From the NCBI GenBank assembly GCA_963750045.1, contig CAVVPD010000005.1:124001-188000 (forward strand): a stretch of DNA of 64,000 nt, in the 5' to 3' direction. This document shows, one piece after another, positions 18,533 to 27,457 of this stretch. The position numbers and the translations under genes were made by a program. The stretch comes from DASUAS01 sp963750045 (lineage in GTDB: Bacteria; Actinomycetota; Acidimicrobiia; IMCC26256; DASPTH01). Each line of letters begins with the position of its first letter. Within the stretch, counting starts at the first letter, position 1. The notes below the pieces were generated by a model. It did no database searches. It worked only from the letters and a program-made list of their open reading frames with translations, and was not told where the DNA came from.

Positions 18533-20166
18533 GGAGTGGCGCGTTCGGTGTAGGTGCCGAACACCGACTCCAGCGCCTCGGTCACCTCGCCGACCGTGAC
18601 GTAGGCGGCGGCGCACTCGAGGAGTGCGGGCATGAGGTTGACCACCGGATCGGCGGCATCCTCGGTGAGGCGGCCCAACGCGCGGTCGACGCTGGCGGCG
18701 CCACGGGCGGCCTTCACCTCCCGGAGCCGCTGCCGCTGGCGTTGCTCCACCTCCGGGTCGATGGCCAACGTGGGCGGGGAGGCGTCGTCGCCGTCGGTGA
18801 AATCGTTGACGCCCACCAGCGTCAATGCCCCCGTGTGGAGCTTGCGCTGGAACTCGTAGGCGGCGTCCGCGATCGCGCCCTGGAACCAACCGTCTTCGAT
18901 ACCGGCGATCACCCCGTCGAGCATGGACCCGCTCCCGAGCTGCTCGAGGTGCGCGAAGATCTCCTCCGCCTCGCGCTGGATGACGTCGGTGAGCTCCTCG
19001 ACGAGCCAGGAACCCCCGAGCGGATCGGCGACGTGCACGACGCCCGTCTCGTGCGCGAGCACCTGCTGGGTGCGGAGCGCGATGCGGGCCGCCTTCTCGG
19101 TGGGAAGCGCGAGCGCCTCGTCGAATGCGTCGGTGTGCAGGCTCTGGGTCCCGCCCAACACGCCGGCGAGCGCTTCGATCGCCACCCGCGCGATGTTGAC
19201 CTCGGGCTGTTGCGCGGCCAGGCTCACCCCGGCGGTTTGCGTGTGGAAGCGCAGCTGCAACGAACGCGGATCCGACGCGCCGTACCGCTCGCGCATCCAC
19301 GTAGCCCAGATCCGGCGTGCCGCGCGGTACTTGGCGATCTCTTCGAAGAAGTCGATGTGCGCGTTGAAGAAGAAGCTGAAGCGCGGCGCGAACTCGTCGA
19401 CGTCGAGACCGGCGGCGACCGCGGCCTCGACGTAGGCGAAGCCGTTCGCGAGCGTGAACGCGAGCTCCTGCGCGGCGGTCGATCCCGCTTCGCGGATGTG
19501 GTAGCCGGAGACGGAGATCGGGTGCCAGCGGGGCAGCTCGGCCACGCAGAACCGGATGCTGTCGGTGACGAGCCGGAGCGAGGGGCGTGGCGGGAAGACG
19601 TACTCCTTCTGTGCCTGGTACTCCTTCAGGATGTCGTTCTGGAGGGTGCCGCCCAGGCGGTCACGTGCCACGCCGGTCTTGTCGCCGACCGCGACGTACA
19701 TGGCCAGCACCGTCGCGGCGGCCGAGTTGATCGTCATCGACGTGCTCACCGTGCCGAGGTCGATCCCGCCGAAGAGCACTTCCATGTCGGCCAGCGTGTC
19801 GATCGCTACGCCGGCACGACCGACCTCGCCGAGCGACAACGGGTAGTCGGAGTCGCGCGCGAGGAGCGTGGGCATGTCGAACGCGGTCGACAGGCCGCTG
19901 CTGCCGGCGGCGAGGAGTTGGCGGAAGCGCCCGTTGGTGTCCTCCGCGGTTCCGAAGCCAGCGAATTGGCGCATGGTCCACAGCCGCGAGCGGTACATCG
20001 ACGCGTACGGTCCGCGCGTGTACGGGTACTGGCCGGGGAGCTCGGCGTCCTCCGGCCCGTACACGGGCTCGAGCCGGACGCCCGACATCGTCTCGAACGC
20101 GACCGGGCGGACACGCTCGCGGTCGTAGGTGCGCTGCCACGCTTCGCGGTCGGCCACGGCCGCCAT
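18529..20166 (-). CDS. Methylmalonyl-CoA mutase family, catalytic large subunit
   Basis: The protein has 546 residues and is the substrate-binding TIM barrel of a two-subunit B12 mutase, which rearranges the carbon skeleton of acyl-CoA. The signature YPYTRGPYASMYRSRLWTM is present. The Tyr in RGPY and the Ala in LSTAFDMPT match methylmalonyl-CoA mutase; 2-hydroxyisobutyryl-CoA mutases have Ile and Asp at these places (from memory). This favours a methylmalonyl- or ethylmalonyl-type substrate. The ATG at 20166 was chosen; an in-frame start at 20205 would fall inside the operator and the TetR gene. An operator copy lies 21-42 bases upstream. Confidence 0.9.
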   Translation of the reverse strand: MAAVADREAWQRTYDRERVRPVAFETMSGVRLEPVYGPEDAELPGQYPYTRGPYASMYRSRLWTMRQFAGFGTAEDTNGRFRQLLAAGSSGLSTAFDMPTLLARDSDYPLSLGEVGRAGVAIDTLADMEVLFGGIDLGTVSTSMTINSAAATVLAMYVAVGDKTGVARDRLGGTLQNDILKEYQAQKEYVFPPRPSLRLVTDSIRFCVAELPRWHPISVSGYHIREAGSTAAQELAFTLANGFAYVEAAVAAGLDVDEFAPRFSFFFNAHIDFFEEIAKYRAARRIWATWMRERYGASDPRSLQLRFHTQTAGVSLAAQQPEVNIARVAIEALAGVLGGTQSLHTDAFDEALALPTEKAARIALRTQQVLAHETGVVHVADPLGGSWLVEELTDVIQREAEEIFAHLEQLGSGSMLDGVIAGIEDGWFQGAIADAAYEFQRKLHTGALTLVGVNDFTDGDDASPPTLAIDPEVEQRQRQRLREVKAARGAASVDRALGRLTEDAADPVVNLMPALLECAAAYVTVGEVTEALESVFGTYTERATP

Positions 20167-20186
20167 CGTAACGCCGATCGCGCGCC

Positions 20187-20208
20187 GATGTGATCGGCTG
20201 ATCACATC
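20187..20208. promoter_or_regulatory. TetR-type operator, copy 1 (upstream of mutase genes)
   Basis: GATGTGATC and GATCACATC are perfect 9-base arms around GGCT. The core, read towards the mutase gene, is TGTGATCAGCCGATCACA. It overlaps the stop codon of the TetR gene and lies just before the mutase start. It differs from copy 3 at 23430-23447 at one position out of 18. Confidence 0.75.
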
Positions 20209-20774
20209 TCCAGCGCAGCCAGGGCCATGGTGGCGAGGAGCGCGGCCAGCACCGCGTCGGGCACCCGGACCGAATGGTCGGCGACCGAGTTGAGGAGTCC
20301 GAAGGTCCCGTGCACGGCCGCGGCGAGTTCCGGGCGGGAGAGGTCGGGTCGCAGCGGGCCGAGCGCGTCGACCCAGAGATCCACGTAGACGCGCTGCTTG
20401 CGCCGCAACCGGTGACGATCGTCGTTGGGCAGGTTGTGCGACTCCTGGTCGTAGACCGCGATGATCGAACGGTCGCGCAGCGCGAGCTCCACGTGTCGTT
20501 CCACGAGCGTCCGAACCCTCGAGCGGGCATCGTCTGCCTCGCGCACGGCCTTCCGGGCACCGTCGAGCAGCTCGTCGAGCACGGTGTCGAACAGGGCGAC
20601 GAGGATGTCCTGCTTGCTGTCGAAGTGGCGGTAGATCGCGGAGCCCGTCACACCGGCGGCGGCGCCGATCTCGCCGATGCCGACAGCGTGGAAGCCGCGC
20701 TGCGCGACGAGCTCGGCCGCGGCGTTCAGCAACCGTTCGCGTCGCGTGAGTCCTCGTGGCGTGATGCTGGTCAT
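20202..20774 (-). CDS. TetR-family transcriptional regulator
   Basis: The protein has 190 residues. The N-terminal helix-turn-helix is ELVAQRGFHAVGIGEIGAAA followed by GVTGSAIYRHFDSKQDIL, as in TetR regulators of fatty-acid and acyl-CoA catabolism. The C-terminal helices form the ligand domain. It begins 12 bases after the acyl-CoA dehydrogenase stop, so it is co-transcribed with it. Three copies of one palindrome lie upstream of the dehydrogenase, the mutase and the substrate-binding protein, which makes this the likely repressor of all of them and of itself. The inducer is probably an acyl-CoA. Confidence 0.9.
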   Translation of the reverse strand: MTSITPRGLTRRERLLNAAAELVAQRGFHAVGIGEIGAAAGVTGSAIYRHFDSKQDILVALFDTVLDELLDGARKAVREADDARSRVRTLVERHVELALRDRSIIAVYDQESHNLPNDDRHRLRRKQRVYVDLWVDALGPLRPDLSRPELAAAVHGTFGLLNSVADHSVRVPDAVLAALLATMALAALEM

Positions 20775-20786
20775 GGCCTCGTCGGT

Positions 20787-21948
20787 TCAGTACGACTTCG
20801 CCAGCCCGAGCGACTGCTGGGCCACGAAGTTCAGGATCATCTCACGGCTCACCGGAGCGATCCGGAGCAGTCGCAGCAAACCCCACAGGTCGGCGAGGCC
20901 GTACTCGGTGGCCATGCCGTTGCCGCCGTGGGTCTGGATGGCCGCGTCGAGGCAGTGGAGGCCAGCCTCGGCGGCCGCGTACTTGGCCATGTTGGCCGCT
21001 TCGCCGGCGGCGACCCGGTCCTCGGCGTGGTCGTGCATCCACGCCGCCTTCTGGGTCATGAGCCGGGCCGACTCGAGCTCGACCTTGGCCACGGCGAGCG
21101 GGTGGGCGACACCCTGGTGCGCGCCGATGGGGACACCCCACACGCGCCGCTCGTTGGCGTATCGCGAGGCGCGCTCGAGCGCGTACCGACCGATCCCCAC
21201 GCACAGCGTGGCGCTGAGGATCCGCTCGGGGTTGAGCCCGGAGAACACCTGGCGCAGCCCGTCGCCCTCGGTGCCCACGAGCCGGTCGGCCGGTACCGCC
21301 ACGTCGTCGAAGAAGAGCTGGAACTGCTTCTCCGGGGCTGCGATCTCCACCGGGATCAGCGTGCGATCGAGACCCTCGGCGTCGGTGTCGACGACGAGGA
21401 GCGACAGACGTCCGCGCCCGGTATCGGTGTCGGTGCCCGTGCGCGTCACCACGAGCATGGTGTCGGCTTCGTCGACACCCGAGATGTAGGTCTTCGCTCC
21501 CCGGACGCGGTACACGTCACCGTCGCGGGTGGCGGTGGTGGACAGGTTGTGGCTGTTCGACCCGGCATCGGGTTCGGTGATGGCGAAGACCATCTTCTCC
21601 GTGACCGCGAGTCCCGGCAGCCAGCGTCCCTTCTGGGCCTCGGTGCCGTACCGGGCGATGACCTCCGCGCTCGATGCCCGCCGAGACGAGGATCAGGAGG
21701 AGGGGGCATCCCTGCGCGGCGAGCTCCTCGCTCACGATCGCGAGCTCGGTGAGCCCGCCGCCCCCGCCGCCGTACCGCTCCGGCAGGTGCACGCCGAGGA
21801 ACCCGGCGCCGCCGATCGCGTCCCACAGCTCGGTGGCCTTCCCACCGGTGCGGGCCCTCTCTGCGAAGTAGTCGTGGCCGAATCTCGCCGCGATCCCCGC
21901 GACCGCCTCGCGGAGCATGGAGTGTTCGGACGACTCTGAGAAGTCCAA
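20787..21948 (-). CDS. Acyl-CoA dehydrogenase; single-base frameshift
   Basis: The protein would have about 386 residues. The N-terminal helical domain (LDFSESSEHSMLREAVAGIA... to LILVSAGI) and the rest (SAEVIARYGTEAQKGRW... to the C-terminus) lie in different frames. Removing the C at 21672 joins them. The signature MVFAITEPDAGSNSHN and the C-terminal domain with THGGNGMATEYGL are conserved. A TTG at 21948 gives the start usual for this group, after GAGAGGCGAGG; a GTG at 21975 is an alternative. It forms an operon with the TetR gene and has an operator copy upstream. Confidence 0.83.
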
Positions 21949-21990
21949 GGCCTCGCCTCTCGACCCTGCACCCACCCGGGCAGACGCAAT

Positions 21991-22008
21991 TGTGATCTGT
22001 CGATAACA
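21991..22008. promoter_or_regulatory. TetR-type operator, copy 2 (upstream of acyl-CoA dehydrogenase)
   Basis: TGTGATC and GATAACA form 7-base arms around TGTC with one mismatch from a perfect palindrome. The arms, spacing and half-site match copies 1 and 3. On the minus strand the sequence TATGTTAT, which resembles a -10 box, overlaps it; bound repressor would block the promoter of the dehydrogenase-TetR operon. Confidence 0.62.
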
Positions 22009-22062
22009 TACGTCCGAACGCGTCTGACGTCGAACGGTCGTCGGTGCGCTCCTGCCCCGGGC

Positions 22063-23406
22063 TCAGCTGCCGGTGAACAAGTCGAGCTTCCTCGTGACGA
22101 TGTTCTTCGGCGTGCACTTCGTGAAGGTTCCCGGCTTGGTCGGGTTGATGCGCACGAACTTGCCCTTCTTGACCTGCATCATCACGCCACATTGCGACGG
22201 CTTCCGCCCGGCGAGGTCGAAGGGGGCGAACATGCCTTCGGCGTCGAACTTGTGGATCTGGTTCAGCGCTTCGAAGATGGTCTTGCGGGTGACACCGTTC
22301 ACCCCGTTCTTCTTCGCGGCGGCGTCCACCGCGTCACGGAACGCGATGCCGGCCGCCCACGCGTACGCGCCGTAGCTCGCGACCTTGTTCGCGCCCGTGT
22401 ACTTCACGAAGCCAGCGAGCATCTTGTTGGCCTTCTGGTCCGCCTTGCTGTAGAAGGGCAGGAACGCCGTCGTGACGTACTCGCCCTCGACGTCGCTCCC
22501 GCCGGAGGAGAGGAACTCCTTGTCGTAGCACTGGACGGCGCAGTCCCAGACCTTCACGCCCGTGACGCCCTGGAGCGTCGCTTCCTTGCGCAGCAGGACC
22601 GTGCATGCGTACTGGCTGGTGCACTGCGCGTAGTTGGAGTGGTTGGTCTTGATCGCCTGCACGATCGGGGTGTACGCCGACTGGTTGGCGAAGCCGGAGA
22701 CGTCGAAGTCCTGGTCGGACTTGATCCCGATTTCACGGAGCGCACCCAGACTGGCGAACGACGAGTCGCGTGCCGACTTGGAATCGCTGCCGAAGATGTA
22801 GATGCCGTGAAGCTTCTTGCCGAACTTCTTCTGGTAGTACCGCCCGACACCGACGGGCGCTTGGAACGTCTGCGGGTGCTCCGACGCGGTGGAGCAGACC
22901 ACCTGGGTCGACGCGATCGGGAACGACTGGTCGGAGCACTGCTCGGACAGCGCCGTGGTCACGAAGGGGATGTCAGGGATGCCGGTCGGCGCGCCGGTCG
23001 AGTCCTTGCAGCCGGTCATGTCCGCGACCGAGCTCAGGGACACCGCCGAGGTCCCGACCATCGCGACGTCGTTCTCGCACGCCGAGATCGTGGCGTTGCG
23101 CGTCGCGTTGGCGTTCAACTTCGAGTCATAGAAGTCGACCACCACCTTGCGGCCGGCGAGACCGCCCTTTGCGTTGATGTACTTGGCGACGCCCTTCACG
23201 CCGTCGACCGATGCCTTGAACAGGTTCGGCGCGATCGGGTTGTCGACATCGGCGATGACCGCGATGTGGATCTCCTTGGCCGTGATGCCGACGTCGGTCG
23301 CCGCGGGCTTCTCGTTGGCCGACGACTGCGCCGATGCGGACACCGCCGCCACCCCGAGCAACGCCGGCACGACGACGGCCACCACGATGCCCCGGACCTT
23401 GCGCAT
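22063..23406 (-). CDS. ABC transporter substrate-binding protein (Peripla_BP_6, LivJ-like)
   Basis: The protein has 447 residues. A signal peptide (MRKVRGIVVAVVVPALLGVAAVSASA) is followed by EIHIAVIADVDNPIAPNLF and a two-lobed type I periplasmic-binding fold of the branched-chain amino acid group. There is no lipobox Cys, so the protein is secreted or held by other means. No permease or ATPase lies beside it; orphan copies are common in Acidimicrobiia and related groups. The ATG at 23406 follows GGAGGAACCC. Operator copy 3 lies 24-41 bases upstream, which ties uptake to the neighbouring catabolic genes. Confidence 0.88.
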   Translation of the reverse strand: MRKVRGIVVAVVVPALLGVAAVSASAQSSANEKPAATDVGITAKEIHIAVIADVDNPIAPNLFKASVDGVKGVAKYINAKGGLAGRKVVVDFYDSKLNANATRNATISACENDVAMVGTSAVSLSSVADMTGCKDSTGAPTGIPDIPFVTTALSEQCSDQSFPIASTQVVCSTASEHPQTFQAPVGVGRYYQKKFGKKLHGIYIFGSDSKSARDSSFASLGALREIGIKSDQDFDVSGFANQSAYTPIVQAIKTNHSNYAQCTSQYACTVLLRKEATLQGVTGVKVWDCAVQCYDKEFLSSGGSDVEGEYVTTAFLPFYSKADQKANKMLAGFVKYTGANKVASYGAYAWAAGIAFRDAVDAAAKKNGVNGVTRKTIFEALNQIHKFDAEGMFAPFDLAGRKPSQCGVMMQVKKGKFVRINPTKPGTFTKCTPKNIVTRKLDLFTGS

Positions 23407-23429
23407 GGGTTCCTCCGGCCTCAGACCTC

Positions 23430-23447
23430 TGTGATCGGCGGATCACA
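23430..23447. promoter_or_regulatory. TetR-type operator, copy 3 (upstream of substrate-binding protein)
   Basis: TGTGATC and GATCACA are perfect 7-base arms around GGCG. Read in gene direction the core is TGTGATCCGCCGATCACA. A TATGTT sequence lies about 15 bases further upstream of the repeat. It matches copy 1 at 17 of 18 positions. Confidence 0.72.
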
Positions 23448-23509
23448 AGTGATTCACCGGCAACATACGCGCTCGGTCGCGCGATCCTCGTCGCGCTCGG
23501 GTCCGCCGT

Positions 23510-24871
23510 TCAGCCGGCCGGCAACGTGATCTGGTCGACGCCGGCCCGCATCGCCGGGGCATCTTCCGGACGCAGCGCCCCGGTCTCCACCAGCGCGTCC
23601 ACGGCCGCGTGCCACCGTCCCACGTATTCGGCGCGCTCGGGGTAACGCTCTCGCAACTCGTCGTCGGAGAAGGGGCGGGCGGAGCCGAAGAGCGGTGCCC
23701 TCCCGGTGCCGAAGGCGACGCCCCGGTACTCGTGGGTCGGCGCCTCGAGCTCCGGGAGCCGGATGCCGCCGATCGCGTTGCCGGCATCGTCGCGCCGGAT
23801 CCCCGGCGGTCGCCGGTCGTCGATGGCGATCCGCGGTTGCGACGGAGCCGGGACCCCGAGGGTGAGCCATCGGTGCACCGCGGCGGCAACGCGGTCTCGT
23901 GCACCGGCCGGATGCTCAGACGGTTCACGACCCGGCCGCGAGCGTCGGGCGTGTCGCGGCGACCGCGTGCCACGCCGTGGGGCGTGCCCGCGATCTCCCA
24001 GATCCGCAGGCTGTCGGTGTCGGTGACCGGTAGCCCGGCCAGGTGGGTCGCCTCGAACTCGCTGTTCACCACGACGACCGGTGTCGCGACGTCGGCGCGG
24101 ATCGTCGTGCGCGCACCCATGGCGATGGCGCCCTCCTCCGGGCGGGGCGCGCGGCCTTCCCACACCGACAGCAGGAAGGCGTCGAACACTCCCGCGTCGC
24201 GCTGGAACGCGTTGTAGTAGGCGACGAGGCGCATCGCCGACTGGGACCCGCCCATCGCGAACGAGGCGGCGGACGTCGAGCCCTCCCATCGGGTCGACGG
24301 TGACGGTCCGGTCCGGGCCGACCGCCACGCCGGCCTGGCTGAAGATGTCGAACGACGCCTGGTCGCCGGGGTGGTGCAGCGACCCGTAGCGGTCCGGGTC
24401 GTACTCGACCAGCGGGGTCCCGCCCCGCCCCCCGTAGCGGTCCATGCCGGGCGGGAACCCGTAGAGCCCGACTTCCTGCGCGCTCACCCCGACCCACGCG
24501 TATCCCTCGAAGAGCTCGTCGCCCCAAGGCCCACCGCTTTCGAAGCCCGCGGACACGTTCTGCCAGTTCACGACGACGGTGCCGTTGAAGCGCTCGGGGA
24601 CTTCGGGCCGGACCACGAGGATGCGGGTGCGGTACGGCGCGTCCGCGTACTGCTCCACCTCCCAGCGTCCGTCGGCCGTCGCGTCGGTCCCGGCGCGGAG
24701 TTGGTGGCCGCCGGCAGAGCCGACGAGTTGGAACTCCTCCACGCGGTAGCCGCGCTCGGCGAGATCGTCGGCGGGCACGCCCCACGGTGGCTGCCGACCC
24801 ACGATCGGGCCGATCACCGTCGGAGTCTGAACCGGCACGGCACGAGTCTCGCGCCTCGGCGCCACCGCCAC
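23510..24871 (-). CDS. Alpha/beta hydrolase domain protein (Abhydrolase_10-like); two frameshifts
   Basis: The protein would have about 453 residues. The N-terminal part (to GGLDVRRLV) and C-terminal part (AAVHRWLTLGVPAP... to the end) share one frame; the middle (AMGGSQSAMRLVAYYNAF... to RPVHETAL) lies in another. An extra A at 24260-24261 and a missing base near 23881 explain this. The nucleophile elbow GGSQS and the segment IAGTPHG suit this hydrolase family of unknown substrate. The start is uncertain: GTG at 24871 or GTG at 24838. It lies seven bases after the ABC permease stop, on the same strand. Confidence 0.75.
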   Translation of the reverse strand: MAVAPRRETRAVPVQTPTVIGPIVGRQPPWGVPADDLAERGYRVEEFQLVGSAGGHQLRAGTDATADGRWEVEQYADAPYRTRILVVRPEVPERFNGTVVVNWQNVSAGFESGGPWGDELFEGYAWVGVSAQEVGLYGFPPGMDRYGGRGGTPLVEYDPDRYGSLHHPGDQASFDIFSQAGVAVGPDRTVTVDPMGGLDVRRLVRDGRVPVGDAPRRLLQRVPARRGSVRRLPAVGVGRPRAPPGGGRHRHGCAHDDPRRRRDTGRRGEQRVRGDPPGRATGHRHRQPADLGDRGHAPRRGTRSPRHARRSRPGREPSEHPAGARDRVAAAVHRWLTLGVPAPSQPRIAIDDRRPPGIRRDDAGNAIGGIRLPELEAPTHEYRGVAFGTGRAPLFGSARPFSDDELRERYPERAEYVGRWHAAVDALVETGALRPEDAPAMRAGVDQITLPAG

Positions 24872-24878
24872 CGGGCGG

Positions 24879-26474
24879 CTACCCGATGTCGCGCCGGCGC
24901 AGCCCCCAGAGTCCGACGCCGGTGAGGGCGACGGCCACCGCGGTCAACGCGCACAGGGGGACGACGGTGAAACCCGCGGCGGGGAGTTGGGGGACGTGCT
25001 GGAAGGGCGAGACGTCCTCCGCCCAGGTGGGGAGGTCGAGCAGCTGACCGAGCATCCCGATCGCGAAGCACAGCGTGAGGAACCCCCAGGCCGCGGCCGC
25101 ACCGCGCGGTGCGAGCCCGACGAGGGCAACCGTCAGGCCGACGACGACCCAGAGGGCGGGGGCGTACGCAAAGGCGGCGCCGAGCGACTTCGCGACGACG
25201 CCCGGGTCGCCGGTGACGGCCGCGTCGGAGACGCCGACCGACAGCCCGGCGACCGCCAGGACCACCAGAGTACCCGCGAAGGCCACCGAGAGATGACCCG
25301 CCGCCCACCGCACCCGCGACACCGTGGTCGCGAGGATGGACTCGGCGTGCAACGAGGTCTCCTCGCTCCGCAGTCGCAGTGCCGACTGGATCGCGAAGCC
25401 CGCGCCGACGAGCGCGAGGATGCGGAAGGACATCGCGAGGTACGCATCGGCCAGGCTGCCACCGCCCTGCGCGGCGATGACGTCGGTCAGCGCCTTGTTG
25501 TCCTTCACGAACTGGTCGATGCTGTCGGCGATCGAGCCGTACGCGACGCCGGTGAACAGCACGCCGGCGCTCCAGCCGACGAGGCTTCCCCGCTGCAGGC
25601 GGGTTGCCAGGCCGTACGGGCTGGCGAGCCCCGGGGTGGCGTGCGCACGGCCGGCGCGGGGGGCCACGAGTCCGGCGCCGAGGTCACGCCGACGCGAGAG
25701 CGCGGCGGCGGTCGCGACGAGCGCGAGCGATGCTGTGACGAGGACCAGGAGCGGCCACCAGCGCTCGCCCGCGAACGGCCGCGCCTTCTGCGCCCATCCG
25801 ATCGGCGACAGCCACGACAGCGTGCCATCGCCGATGTCGCCGACCGCGCGCAGGACGAACGACGCGCCCAGGATCGCGCCGGCGGCGCCGTACACGACCC
25901 GGGTGTTCTCGCTCACCTGCGCGGCGACGAGCGCGACGCTCGCGAACAGGAATCCGACCAGGGCGAACGACACGCCGAAGACGAGCGAGCCGGCCGTCGG
26001 CAAGTCCTGCGCGACGAGCGCGAGGGTCACCAAGGCGCCGGCGACGACGTCCATGCCGGCGACGGTCAGCATCGCCGAGGTCGTCGGCGCGTGCGGCCCG
26101 ACCGGCAACGACCGCACCAGCTCGAGCCGACCGACCTCCTCCTCACCCCGGGTCAGGCGCCCGACCATCAGGAGACTCATCAGCGCGACGACGACCAACC
26201 CGAACGCACCGGTCTGGAACGCGACCTGGCCACCGAGGGTGTCGAGCGCCTGTGGGGGGCCGTTGAACGCGATGGCCGCCGCGTTGCCCTCGGAAGCGGC
26301 GGCCGCGTTCCGGAGGTCGGCGGCCGTGGGGTACAGGCCCTTGACGCTCGCGACGGTCGCCACGACCAGGACGACGATGCCCGCGATCCAGATGACGATC
26401 CGTACCCGGTCGCGACGCAGCGCGAAGCGGGTGAGCGCGCGGGTACCCGCGAGCTCCTGGGTCGTGGTCGTCAC
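24879..26474 (-). CDS. ABC-2 type exporter permease (polyketide-antibiotic exporter type)
   Basis: The protein has 531 residues and about twelve membrane segments in two six-helix halves separated by a basic loop near residues 255-280. The start ELAGTRALTRFALRRDRVRIVIWI and the inner LTRGEEEVGRLELVRSLPVG motif are typical of this actinobacterial permease family, often annotated as an exporter of polyketide antibiotics. The GTG start overlaps the ATPase stop by four bases, so the pair forms one exporter. Confidence 0.88.
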   Translation of the reverse strand: MTTTTQELAGTRALTRFALRRDRVRIVIWIAGIVVLVVATVASVKGLYPTAADLRNAAAASEGNAAAIAFNGPPQALDTLGGQVAFQTGAFGLVVVALMSLLMVGRLTRGEEEVGRLELVRSLPVGPHAPTTSAMLTVAGMDVVAGALVTLALVAQDLPTAGSLVFGVSFALVGFLFASVALVAAQVSENTRVVYGAAGAILGASFVLRAVGDIGDGTLSWLSPIGWAQKARPFAGERWWPLLVLVTASLALVATAAALSRRRDLGAGLVAPRAGRAHATPGLASPYGLATRLQRGSLVGWSAGVLFTGVAYGSIADSIDQFVKDNKALTDVIAAQGGGSLADAYLAMSFRILALVGAGFAIQSALRLRSEETSLHAESILATTVSRVRWAAGHLSVAFAGTLVVLAVAGLSVGVSDAAVTGDPGVVAKSLGAAFAYAPALWVVVGLTVALVGLAPRGAAAAWGFLTLCFAIGMLGQLLDLPTWAEDVSPFQHVPQLPAAGFTVVPLCALTAVAVALTGVGLWGLRRRDIG

Positions 26475-27418
26475 CGGTCGTGGTCGGCGACGCGCTGCAC
26501 AGGGGCGCGTTCGCGGCTCAGCTCGTCGCCGTAGTGACGGAGGAACAGCTCCTCGAGGGTCGGCGGATGGCTGACGAGGCTGCGGACCCCGAGCTCTCCG
26601 AGCCGGCGAACGGCCACGTCGAGGTGCACGGTGTCGACGTCGAAGCGCACGTGCGTCCCGTCGACGGCGAGCGCGTGGATGCCCGGCAAGTCGGCCAGCC
26701 CGCCGGGAGGCTCGGTCGTGTCGGCGGTGATCGAGGTGCGGGTGAGCTCGCGCAGCTCGACGAGGGTGCCGGTCTGTCGCGTTCGACCGGCGCGGATGAT
26801 GCTGACCTCGTCGCAGAGGGCTTCGACCTCGGCCAGGATGTGGCTCGAGAGCAGCACGGTGCGGCCCTCCGCCTTGATCTCCCGGATGCAGTCCTGGAAC
26901 ACGGCCTCCATCAGCGGGTCGAGACCCGACGTCGGCTCGTCGAGGATCAGCAGCTCGGCGTCCGAGGCCAGCGCGCCGACGAGGCCGACCTTCTGGCGGT
27001 TGCCCTTCGAATAGGTACGGGCCTTCTTGGTCGGGTCGAGCTCGAAGCGTTCGAGCAGGTCGTCGCGTCGACGCGGGTCGAGGTCACCCCGGAGGCGAGC
27101 GAGGAGGTCGATGACCTCACCACCGCTCAGCTTCGGCCACAGGCTGACCTCGCCGGGCACGTAGGCGATCCGCCGGTGCAGGCGCACCGCGTCGCGCCAG
27201 GGATCGCCGCCGAGCAGCTCCACCCGACCTGCGTCGGCACGGAGCAGGCCGAGCAGCACGCGGATGGTGGTGGTCTTCCCGGAGCCGTTCGGACCGAGGA
27301 AGCCGTGCACCTCGCCCGTGTGCACCACCAGATCGAGGTCGTCCAGCGCGCGCGTCGCCCCGAACGTCTTCACCAGTCCGGCAACCGAGATCGCGGGGGC
27401 CACCCCTGAGTGTGCCAC
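26471..27418 (-). CDS. ABC transporter ATP-binding protein
   Basis: The protein has 315 residues. Walker A is GPNGSGKTTT, the signature is YSKGNRQK (a known variant of LSGGQ in drug-export ATPases), Walker B is LLILDEPTSGLD, and the H-loop is LLSSHIL. The C-terminal 90 residues form the usual accessory domain of multidrug-type ATPases. It powers the permease encoded directly downstream. The GTG at 27418 is the first possible start. Confidence 0.93.
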   Translation of the reverse strand: MAHSGVAPAISVAGLVKTFGATRALDDLDLVVHTGEVHGFLGPNGSGKTTTIRVLLGLLRADAGRVELLGGDPWRDAVRLHRRIAYVPGEVSLWPKLSGGEVIDLLARLRGDLDPRRRDDLLERFELDPTKKARTYSKGNRQKVGLVGALASDAELLILDEPTSGLDPLMEAVFQDCIREIKAEGRTVLLSSHILAEVEALCDEVSIIRAGRTRQTGTLVELRELTRTSITADTTEPPGGLADLPGIHALAVDGTHVRFDVDTVHLDVAVRRLGELGVRSLVSHPPTLEELFLRHYGDELSRERAPVQRVADHDR

Positions 27419-27457
27419 GAACGGACACGCGCGGACGACTGCCCGCGCGCCCGATGT

